From an uncultured Ruminococcus sp. (lineage in GTDB: Bacteria; Bacillota; Clostridia; Oscillospirales; Ruminococcaceae), in NCBI GenBank assembly GCA_902796865.1, contig CADBQZ010000162.1:1-6269 (forward strand): 6,269 nt of DNA. The letters run 5' to 3'. Shown piece after piece: positions 1-5,787 of the stretch; position 1 is the first letter of the stretch, and every line of letters begins with the position of its first letter. Under the pieces are notes generated by a model, which was given only the letters and a program-made list of their open reading frames with translations, was not told the DNA's origin and made no database searches. Made by a program: the position numbers and the translations under genes.

Positions 1-687
1 AAGTATATAAGTACCTTTCTCATCTTCAAATATCGGAAAATACTGCCCTTCACGTTTTTCCTCCATAAGATGATATCCCCAGCGGCATGGCTGAGCGCAC
101 TCACCCCTGTTCGCATCACGTCCTACAAGATAGCTGGACAAAAGGCATCTTCCGGAAAAAGAGACACACATAGCGCCGTGGACAAATACTTCTATCTCCA
201 TATCGTCAGGTATCTTTGAACGTATCTCAGATATTTCGCTAAGCGACAGTTCTCTTGCAAGCACTGCTCTTTTGACACCCATACTATAAAGAGTATTTGC
301 TGTCTCATAATTCACTATACCTGTTTGTGTAGACATATGTATCTCCATATCAGGAGTGTATTTTTTTATAAGCGATAAAAGACCTAGATCTGCAACGATA
401 ACAGCATCTATACCGCATCTTTCTACATTTTTTATAAATTCCTCAAAACCTGGTATCTCATTATTTCTGGGCAGTGTATTACAGGTAAGATAAACTTTTA
501 CATCTTTTTCATGCGCTTTTTCAACTGCTATTTTCAGTTCATCAAATGTGAAATTATCCGGTGATGCTCTCATTCCAAAGCTTTTTGCACCTAAATATAC
601 CGCATCTGCACCATAATCAATTGCAGCAGTAAATCTTTCCATATCTCCTGCCGGTGCTAAAAGCTCGAGCTTTTCAAATTTATTCAT
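1..687 (-). CDS. Peptidase U32 family protein, TrhP-like (3' part missing)
   Basis: The N-terminal 229 residues of a U32-family protein are visible, and the frame is open to the window edge. Members of this length class are usually about 400 residues, so roughly half is present. It opens with a TIM-barrel-type start (LELLAPAGDMERF, residues 7-19). The family signature ExFxHGAMCxxxxGxCxxS lies at residues 166-184, followed by GRDANRGECAQPCRW (189-203). Cys174, Cys181 and Cys197 align in spacing with three of the four [4Fe-4S] ligands known in UbiU-type U32 proteins; the fourth would lie beyond the window. Despite the peptidase name, characterised bacterial members are prephenate-dependent RNA hydroxylases (TrhP, RlhA) or UbiU/V. 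Its place just after mltG, as with yrrN/yrrO in Bacillus, favours TrhP, which acts in 5-hydroxyuridine formation at tRNA position 34; this is inference. ATG at 687 has AAGAGGG five bases upstream and follows the mltG stop by 13 bases. Confidence 0.9.
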   Translation of the reverse strand, partial: MNKFEKLELLAPAGDMERFTAAIDYGADAVYLGAKSFGMRASPDNFTFDELKIAVEKAHEKDVKVYLTCNTLPRNNEIPGFEEFIKNVERCGIDAVIVADLGLLSLIKKYTPDMEIHMSTQTGIVNYETANTLYSMGVKRAVLARELSLSEISEIRSKIPDDMEIEVFVHGAMCVSFSGRCLLSSYLVGRDANRGECAQPCRWGYHLMEEKREGQYFPIFEDEKGTYIL

Positions 688-700
688 ATTTACCCTCTTC

Positions 701-2323
701 TTAATAATCGTATTCTTCCTCTGTGTCTTCGTCGTCTTCATCAGACTCACCGTTTATCTCTGCAAGGTTCTCCTCATGTTCTTCTAAAGTTTTTGCATAA
801 AAGATCTCCTTGGTGTCTATATCAGCTGCAAAGTACAGATAGTCCGTATCCTCCGGGAATAAAACCGCCTCTATAGCATCTGCACCAGGATTTCCAATAG
901 CTCCCGGCGGAAGACCATGCGCTTTATACGTATCATACGCATCAAACATCTCTGTTGAAGGAACTTGTATGTTAGGTTTTATTATCTCTTCGACATAATA
1001 TGTCGTTGGATCGGACTGGAGCATAGGAAACTCATCCGGATCAGCGAGTCTGTTTTCAAATACGGAAGCTACCATTTTCATTGATTTTATATCCGGCGCT
1101 TCTGCCTGAACGATAGATGCAAGAGTTATTACCTCATCAAGTGACATTCCCTTTTTCTTCATCTGCTTATAATATTTATCAGTCATCTTATCTTCAAAAT
1201 TCTGATATATCTTCATGCAGACCGATTCAGGATCACTGTCAACATAGAATTTGTATGTATCTGGCCATAAATAACCTTCCATACGATAGAACTTAGATGC
1301 AGTATCTTTAGGAAGCTTTTCTTCAAAATCGAATCCATAACCGCCGGCATTGAAATAATAAAGGAATCTCTCAGCATCACAGACCTTTTTCTCAGCAAGC
1401 AGTTGTGCAGCTTCGTAAAGACTTGTTCCTTCCACAAAAGTAATATCTACAGTCTCTTTATTAATGTCCGGCTTTGTAGTCAGCTTATTTATAATAGTTT
1501 CATAAGCATAACTAGGACTAAGTTCATACTGACCGGGTATGAATGAAGTTCCTGAATCGCTCATACCGGCTACGATCTCAAACGCTTTAGGTACTGATAT
1601 AATGCCCTCTTTTTCAAGAATAGAAGCAACTTCCGCCGTATCCGCCCCTTCCGGGATAGTCACCATCTTGAGAGATTCGTCCTTGCCTATAGCAAGCATA
1701 TCTCTTCCGACAGCGATTATTATCATAGAAAGACATATAGACACAGTAAGTATCAATGTAGTTATTATCAATACTACCGGTACTCTTGCAGAACGCTTTT
1801 TCTTTCTGCGTCTTTTTCTTGCAGGATTATTTGGATTTGCCTTAACATTCTTTTGATATGGCTCGTCATTATTTTTAATAGAAGACGGTCTCATCGTTCC
1901 GGTTTTTGACGGTACAGAATTATCCGGCATTTTTCCTTTTTCAGTCGATTCAGAAGTCAAATTTGTATCAAGTTTTTTAGTACCTGAAAGAGACTTGTTT
2001 CTTTCCTCTGCTAATATTTCTCCGGCACTGGGTTTATTTACAGGTGCCGAAGTTGGATTTGGCTCAGATGAAACATTTTTTTCAGCCAAAGTTTTATTAC
2101 TTGTATCGGGTGCAACCGTTTTAACGGCATTTATGTCAGGTTCAGCATCTTCCGGCTTTTTATATGCACTTGGATTTACCTTCTTACGGTAAGGAACTTT
2201 CGATTTAGGCTTTCTTTTGGGTGGAACATTCTTATTCTGCGGTGCTTTTATCCTGTCACTGCTCACATCATTAAGTATATCTTCAAGAATCTTATCACGT
2301 TCCGAATTTCGCTTGTTATCCAT
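701..2323 (-). CDS. mltG: Endolytic murein transglycosylase MltG (YceG-like)
   Basis: The 540-residue protein is an inner-membrane lytic transglycosylase that cuts nascent peptidoglycan strands and so sets glycan length. Residues 1-168 are a polar, Lys/Asn/Pro/Ser-rich, probably disordered cytoplasmic region. A basic patch (RKRRRKKKR, 169-177) precedes one membrane helix (about 181-205). A LysM-like segment (about 219-285) and the YceG catalytic domain follow outside the cell. Visible family motifs are EGYLWPDTY (349-357), LASIVQAEA (401-409) with the expected catalytic Glu408, QSDPT (436-440) and LPPGAIGNPG (471-480). The C-terminus is a strongly acidic tail (about 526-540). The start at 2323 is chosen because GGAGG sits six bases upstream; a TTG 30 bases further upstream has no such site. 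The gene overlaps the cyclo-ligase stop by 8 bases, which suggests translational coupling. The cytoplasmic tail is far longer than in E. coli MltG, but long tails also occur in Gram-positive homologues. Confidence 0.95.
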   Translation of the reverse strand: MDNKRNSERDKILEDILNDVSSDRIKAPQNKNVPPKRKPKSKVPYRKKVNPSAYKKPEDAEPDINAVKTVAPDTSNKTLAEKNVSSEPNPTSAPVNKPSAGEILAEERNKSLSGTKKLDTNLTSESTEKGKMPDNSVPSKTGTMRPSSIKNNDEPYQKNVKANPNNPARKRRRKKKRSARVPVVLIITTLILTVSICLSMIIIAVGRDMLAIGKDESLKMVTIPEGADTAEVASILEKEGIISVPKAFEIVAGMSDSGTSFIPGQYELSPSYAYETIINKLTTKPDINKETVDITFVEGTSLYEAAQLLAEKKVCDAERFLYYFNAGGYGFDFEEKLPKDTASKFYRMEGYLWPDTYKFYVDSDPESVCMKIYQNFEDKMTDKYYKQMKKKGMSLDEVITLASIVQAEAPDIKSMKMVASVFENRLADPDEFPMLQSDPTTYYVEEIIKPNIQVPSTEMFDAYDTYKAHGLPPGAIGNPGADAIEAVLFPEDTDYLYFAADIDTKEIFYAKTLEEHEENLAEINGESDEDDEDTEEEYDY

Positions 2324-2888
2324 CGTATTCCTCCGTAGATCTGTCGGTAACAATAAATTTTACTTTTTTATCATAGGTTCCTGTCGGAAGACTGTCTATT
2401 ATATTGGTATGATAACATATCCCTACAGACAGTATATCTTTATGCTTTTCAAAAAAAGTATCGTAATATCCGCCGCCATAGCCTAATCTGTAACCATGCC
2501 TGTCAAATGCAAGCCCCGGCGTTATGCAGACTGCTCCTTCAAGATCGTCTGCGATCGGACACTTATTTTCATCGGGTTCGTATATCCCAAAAGAAGATCT
2601 TTTGAGATAACGTTCATCATAATAATAGAACTGCATATTTCTTCCGCTTCCGCATCTGGGTACTGCTACAGTTATGTTATTATTTTTACAATGCTCTATT
2701 ATGAGTTTTGTCCCAACTTCTATAGGCGTAGATATATATGTCAGCAAAAGCTTTATATTATCCAGAAGACCGATTTTTAAAAGATTATTAAAAATCTCTT
2801 TATCCATTTTTTCTTTTTCAGAAATATCTAAAGCTTTTCTATAATTCTTTATTTCTTTCCTGAGTTTGTTTTTTTGCATATCATCCAT
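2316..2888 (-). CDS. fau: 5-formyltetrahydrofolate cyclo-ligase
   Basis: The 190-residue protein has the usual length of the 5-FCL/MTHFS family. It uses ATP to convert 5-formyl-THF to 5,10-methenyl-THF, returning an inhibitory storage folate to the one-carbon pool in the cytoplasm. The N-terminal KxxLRKEIKxYRKAL pattern (residues 6-20) is typical. The nucleotide/substrate signature PGLAFDRxGYRLGYGGGYYD spans residues 124-143, with VPR at 77-79, GIYEP at 101-105 and a closing IVTD at 179-182. The start chosen is ATG 2888: GGTGAT, matching the 3' half of the Shine-Dalgarno consensus, lies six bases upstream, and the ATG overlaps the DJ-1 gene stop by one base (TGATG). An adjacent TTG at 2891 and an internal ATG at 2879 are less well placed. 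The symbol fau is borrowed from E. coli; the Bacillus orthologue is yqgN. Sharing an operon with thyX fits its folate role. Confidence 0.93.
   Translation of the reverse strand: MDDMQKNKLRKEIKNYRKALDISEKEKMDKEIFNNLLKIGLLDNIKLLLTYISTPIEVGTKLIIEHCKNNNITVAVPRCGSGRNMQFYYYDERYLKRSSFGIYEPDENKCPIADDLEGAVCITPGLAFDRHGYRLGYGGGYYDTFFEKHKDILSVGICYHTNIIDSLPTGTYDKKVKFIVTDRSTEEYDG
2330..2334 (-). promoter_or_regulatory. Ribosome binding site of mltG inside the upstream gene
   Basis: GGAGG on the minus strand lies six bases before ATG 2323. It falls within the last codons of the cyclo-ligase gene (the Thr-Glu-Glu codons), eight codons or fewer from its stop. It fixes the mltG start at 2323 and implies that ribosomes finishing the upstream gene are close to the mltG start. 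Confidence 0.85.
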
Positions 2889-3427
2889 CAATATATCACC
2901 GAACTTTTCAGTTTTTCACTGCGTTCCTCCGATGTTAAAAGCTTTACAAGCTCAAATGCAAAAGGCATTGCTGTACCGGCACCTCTTGATGTTATGATCT
3001 TTCCGTCAACGCAAACAGGCTCTGTGCCGACTTTGGCTCCCTGAAGCTGTTCTTCAAATCCGGGATAGCAAACAGCTTTTTTTCCTTCAAGAAGTCCTTT
3101 ATGTCCCAAAATAGATGGCGCTGCACATATTGCCGCAATATATCTGTCATTTTTTGCACAAAAGTCAATAGCTCTCTGTACATTTTTATTCTTTTCAAGA
3201 TTGAGTGTTCCCGGCATTCCGCCCGGAAGGATTATCATATCAAGACTATCATCTAAAACTATATCATTATCAGTTATATTTGCAAGCACAGGTATACCGT
3301 GCGAGCCCATAACACTTTGATTTCCGACACCAACAGTTGCAATATCTATTTCGCATCTTCTTATCATATCCACCGGTGTTAATGCTTCAACTTCTTCAAA
3401 ACCGTCTGCCAAAAATAAATAGATCAT
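2888..3427 (-). CDS. DJ-1/PfpI family protein (YajL/DJ-1-like)
   Basis: The 179-residue cytoplasmic protein has the single-domain length of the DJ-1/YajL family. Visible motifs are GFEEVEALTPVDMIRR (residues 9-24), where Glu14 matches DJ-1 Glu18; LPGGMPG (67-73); the nucleophile elbow IAAICAAPSIL (97-107) with the reactive Cys101; CYPGFE (120-125), where DJ-1 has a His; and SRGAGTA (147-153). Family members are linked to oxidative-stress protection, chaperone activity and disputed glyoxalase or deglycase activity. The sequence does not settle the substrate, and no protease role is implied by the PfpI name. AGGAGG eight bases before ATG 3427 supports the start, and the gene begins 15 bases after the tmk stop. 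It ends in a one-base stop/start overlap with the cyclo-ligase gene, so the two are probably translated together. A functional tie to folate is inference from position only. Confidence 0.9.
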   Translation of the reverse strand: MIYLFLADGFEEVEALTPVDMIRRCEIDIATVGVGNQSVMGSHGIPVLANITDNDIVLDDSLDMIILPGGMPGTLNLEKNKNVQRAIDFCAKNDRYIAAICAAPSILGHKGLLEGKKAVCYPGFEEQLQGAKVGTEPVCVDGKIITSRGAGTAMPFAFELVKLLTSEERSEKLKSSVIY

Positions 3428-3442
3428 ATTGATCTCCTCCTG

Positions 3443-4102
3443 TTATCTTATTTTATTGATTATTGCTTCAGTTATGCTTTCCAAAGCTTTTGGTTCTCCG
3501 TTTTCAGAACATTCCACTTTTTCCCAGCCCATTTTTTCACAGGCAAATAATGCTGCCTCCCGACATTTTTTCAAATATCCGATATGAGCTTCATGTATAT
3601 CCTTTTTAGCGCTGTCTCCACTGTATCTTTCAAGCAAAAGCTTTTGTGATACTTCAAGCGGCATATCAAGAAATATGACTCTGTCCGCTTTGGGAAGTCC
3701 AAGCTTATTATATTCATAATCATAAAGCCATTCAAGATATTTTTCCCATTCACTTTTATCAAGCTTGGACATCTGATGAAGTGCATTAGAACTCACATAT
3801 CTTGCAGCAAGTATCATTTTTCCGTTCAAATGATCCTGTTTCCAGTATTTCATATAGCTTGCATATCTGTCCACAGCATAGAAACTCGAAGCTGCATAAG
3901 CATTTACATCATTAGGGTCAGATGAAAATTCTCCGTTAAGATACATTTTTACCAACGCTGATGACGGGCTTTCATAGTCAGGAAAGCTTATCTTCCTGAC
4001 ACTCTCCCCTGATTTAGAAAGTCTTTTTTCGACCAGATCTATCTGAGTAGATTTACCGCAGCCGTCAAGACCGTCAATAACTATAAGTCTGTCCTTTTTC
4101 AT
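3443..4102 (-). CDS. tmk: Thymidylate kinase-like P-loop kinase
   Basis: The 219-residue protein has the usual dTMP kinase length and would phosphorylate dTMP to dTDP with ATP. It shows a P-loop IDGLDGCGKST (residues 9-19), a FPDY stretch (40-43) where other Tmk proteins have FxREP-like residues, and AVDRYASY (76-83), matching the conserved nucleotide-contacting helix. A LID-like segment RYSGDSAKKDIHEAH (159-173) has paired Lys rather than the Arg of E. coli-type enzymes. One oddity is clear: the usual DR(Y/H) motif reads AARYVSSN (99-106), with Ala100 in place of Asp; the codon is GCA. The position directly after thyX, with a four-base ATGA overlap, makes dTMP the most likely substrate. No clear Shine-Dalgarno precedes ATG 4102, only a weak purine stretch, so translation probably depends on ribosomes ending thyX. 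A related deoxynucleoside monophosphate kinase cannot be excluded. Confidence 0.88.
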   Translation of the reverse strand: MKKDRLIVIDGLDGCGKSTQIDLVEKRLSKSGESVRKISFPDYESPSSALVKMYLNGEFSSDPNDVNAYAASSFYAVDRYASYMKYWKQDHLNGKMILAARYVSSNALHQMSKLDKSEWEKYLEWLYDYEYNKLGLPKADRVIFLDMPLEVSQKLLLERYSGDSAKKDIHEAHIGYLKKCREAALFACEKMGWEKVECSENGEPKALESITEAIINKIR

Positions 4103-4875
4103 TTTAAAACACTTTCTTTTATTGCTTTATATTTTTCTCTTACCTGGTCAGCTTTATGACAACTCATTTTTCCTTCCGTGCAGCCGCCGCTGCAGCATGA
4201 AGGACCGGCTGATGCAAAAAGTGTAGGCGCAGTTCTGTAGCATAATCTGAACATTTCTTCAGCAAGCTCTCTTATCTCCCACTGTGCCCTGTTACAGCAC
4301 CTGAGTCTGAAGAAATTATAAAGACTTCGTGCATTCATAGTAACTACCATTTTTGTTTCACAGGCATTAGGAAGAACATACCTTGCATCTTCTATTGCTT
4401 TTTTTTCAGCTTTTGACCTGGCACTCTTTTCAGAAAGTCCCTCATCTAAAAATTCAGGATAATATTTCTTTTCAAGCCTGTCCGCTATTTTATTGTAACT
4501 TTCAAAACTATCAAGCATCGCTTTTTTAAATAATTCATTTACCTCATCATCATCACTGACAGCATGAGGAGTTATGTATTCAAAATTATTCTGCTTGACA
4601 TATCTCTGGCTTTGTACTGAGAAAGAAGCGTGACGATGTCTTGTTATCTGTGCAAGCAATGTGCGTGATACGCCTTCTATAGCAAATGTAAAAGAAACGT
4701 GTTCTATAGGGCTTTCATGACCGATACCTGCAAGCATTCTTACAAAATTCTCAGTCTTTTCACTGTCAAGACCTTCCATTATGTTTTCGCAGCCACTGTC
4801 AGAATAACAAAGTTTTGCAGCAGCAGCAATAAGCTTTTCGGGTTCTTCAGTGTGCTGTATTAACGTGACTTTCAA
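4099..4875 (-). CDS. thyX: Flavin-dependent thymidylate synthase ThyX
   Basis: The 258-residue protein methylates dUMP to dTMP with methylene-THF, FAD and NADPH, releasing THF rather than DHF. The diagnostic ThyX motif RHRx7S is present as RHRHASFSVQS at residues 79-89, continuing into QRY. Other family landmarks are GHESPIEHVSFTF (52-64), ARYVLPN (164-170) and MNARSLYNFFRLR (180-192), which hold the FAD- and dUMP-binding residues of the fold. The C-terminus carries a Cys cluster (C227, C228, C232, C239, with H240). The start is TTG 4875: AAGGAG lies eight bases upstream, the protein then begins MKVTLIQHT as expected, and no in-frame ATG is nearby. It is the first gene of its operon, behind a strong promoter, and its stop overlaps the tmk start by four bases. 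ThyX producing THF reduces the need for dihydrofolate reductase; no folA is seen in this window. Confidence 0.97.
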   Translation of the reverse strand: MKVTLIQHTEEPEKLIAAAAKLCYSDSGCENIMEGLDSEKTENFVRMLAGIGHESPIEHVSFTFAIEGVSRTLLAQITRHRHASFSVQSQRYVKQNNFEYITPHAVSDDDEVNELFKKAMLDSFESYNKIADRLEKKYYPEFLDEGLSEKSARSKAEKKAIEDARYVLPNACETKMVVTMNARSLYNFFRLRCCNRAQWEIRELAEEMFRLCYRTAPTLFASAGPSCCSGGCTEGKMSCHKADQVREKYKAIKESVLK

Positions 4876-4883
4876 AAAAACAT

Positions 4884-4889
4884 CTCCTT
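4884..4889 (-). promoter_or_regulatory. Ribosome binding site deciding the thyX TTG start
   Basis: AAGGAG on the minus strand lies eight bases before TTG 4875-4873. An ATG at 4883-4881 directly abuts this site and runs out of frame into a stop after two Phe codons, so the spacing selects the TTG. A run of seven T (4880-4874 in minus-strand sense) lies between the site and the start codon and runs into it. Confidence 0.85.
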
Positions 4890-4906
4890 ATATGATTATA
4901 ATTATT

Positions 4907-4935
4907 ATTATACCATTTTTTTTCATTTACGTCAA
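4907..4935 (-). promoter_or_regulatory. Sigma-A-type promoter of the thyX operon
   Basis: On the minus strand the -35 box TTGACG (4935-4930) and the -10 box TATAAT (4912-4907) are separated by exactly 17 bases. A TG one base upstream of the -10 box (TGGTATAAT) forms an extended -10. The spacer holds a run of eight A, which may bend the DNA. One mismatch to consensus in twelve bases predicts a strong constitutive promoter. Transcription should start near 4900, giving a leader of about 25 bases with no room for a riboswitch. No operator is obvious. Confidence 0.88.
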
Positions 4936-4938
4936 CAT

Positions 4939-4968
4939 AAAAAAACGGCAGCGGATAAATCGCTGCCG
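4939..4968 (-). terminator. Rho-independent terminator of the ABC transporter unit
   Basis: A perfect 8-bp GC-rich stem, CGGCAGCG (minus strand 4968-4961) pairing with CGCTGCCG (4953-4946), encloses a 7-base loop and is followed by seven T (4945-4939). It starts about 20 bases after the ATPase stop codon. There is no T-tract on the other side, so it works only for minus-strand transcripts. It isolates the thyX operon from transporter transcription. Confidence 0.93.
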
Positions 4969-4988
4969 CAATTGATATATAATACTTA

Positions 4989-5759
4989 TTACCAGCCCTG
5001 TTCCATAAGCCAGTTATTAAGTTCTCTCTTTCTGTCACGGAACTGCTGTTCTGTTCCGTCAAAGTGTCCCATTTCTTTTTCACCTACAATACTACCGTCA
5101 ACGAGGTATATAACTCTACTGCATTTTGCAGCCACTTTGGGATCGTGTGTAACACACAGAACTGTAGTACCTTCATTATTGAGCTTCAAAAGCTCATTCA
5201 TTACTTCATCAGATGATGCTCTGTTGAGCGCACCTGTCGGCTCATCGGCGAATATCATCTTAGGATCATTTATCATGCTTCTGCATATGCAGGCTCTCTG
5301 GAGCTGTCCGCCGGATACTTCGTTAATATCATTTCCGCCTATATCGTCGATACCAAGTTTACTCATAAGTTTTCTGCCTTTATTCTCTGTTTCTTTTCTG
5401 CTTGAAGTATTCTTTTTTGAATGCACAGCAGGAAGTATGATATTATCGAGAACAGACAGATTTTTCATCATATACATCTGTTGGAATATAAATCCCATTT
5501 CATCAAGACGTATCTTTGAAAGCTCTTTTTCTTTTAGTTCGGACAATTCCTTATTATCAAACAGCACTTCTCCGGCGGTCGCCCTGTCCATTCCTGAAAT
5601 ACAATATAAAAGTGTACTTTTACCCGAACCCGATGGACCCATTACAGCTATCATCTCGCCCTCATTGATCTTAAGGTCGATGTTTTTAAGAACATTATTC
5701 TGGTTTTTGTTTACAATATATGTCTTGCAAAGTCCCTTTGCCTCTAAAATCGTTTTCAT
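4989..5759 (-). CDS. ABC transporter ATP-binding protein (MacB/BceA class)
   Basis: The 256-residue nucleotide-binding subunit pairs with the FtsX-like permease encoded just upstream. All ABC motifs are visible: Walker A GPSGSGKST (residues 41-49), Q-loop FQQ (92-94), signature VSGGQLQRA (148-156), Walker B MIFADEP (168-174) and H-loop His205 in VTHD. The D-loop reads GALNRAS (176-182), with Asn where many ABC proteins have Asp; this variant occurs in Firmicutes relatives. The segment after Walker A and the DEPTGAL stretch place it in the MacB/LolD/BceA class, whose members export antimicrobial peptides or lipoproteins or drive peptide sensing; the substrate here is unknown. The C-terminal tail ends in RELNNWLMEQGW, which I recall as typical of a Firmicutes subgroup. 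ATG 5759 has GGAGG seven bases upstream and sits 28 bases after the permease stop. No two-component BceRS-like genes are seen in the window. Confidence 0.95.
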   Translation of the reverse strand: MKTILEAKGLCKTYIVNKNQNNVLKNIDLKINEGEMIAVMGPSGSGKSTLLYCISGMDRATAGEVLFDNKELSELKEKELSKIRLDEMGFIFQQMYMMKNLSVLDNIILPAVHSKKNTSSRKETENKGRKLMSKLGIDDIGGNDINEVSGGQLQRACICRSMINDPKMIFADEPTGALNRASSDEVMNELLKLNNEGTTVLCVTHDPKVAAKCSRVIYLVDGSIVGEKEMGHFDGTEQQFRDRKRELNNWLMEQGW

Positions 5760-5787
5760 TGCTTTTCCTCCAAAAAATCGTTATTTA

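Noticed and set aside
2324..2353. A 10-residue longer mltG starting at TTG 2353
   Set aside because: The GGAGG site is correctly spaced for ATG 2323, while the TTG would give a much longer overlap with the cyclo-ligase gene and has no ribosome site.
4872..4883. A Met-Phe-Phe leader peptide as an attenuator for thyX
   Set aside because: The ATG directly touches the ribosome site with no spacer, and the leader RNA has no competing hairpins; only the T-run itself is worth noting.
4876..4906. A folate or other riboswitch in the thyX leader
   Set aside because: The predicted leader is only about 25 bases, AT-rich and without stems, too short for any known riboswitch.
4847..5083. A 78-residue minus-strand frame spanning the thyX start, promoter and terminator
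   Set aside because: It would cover the terminator stem, the promoter and the end of the ATPase gene, and it has no recognisable product.
5163..5280. Asn in the ATPase D-loop as a sign of inactivity
   Set aside because: Walker A and B, signature, Q- and H-loops are all intact, and GALN occurs in related Firmicutes ATPases as far as I recall.
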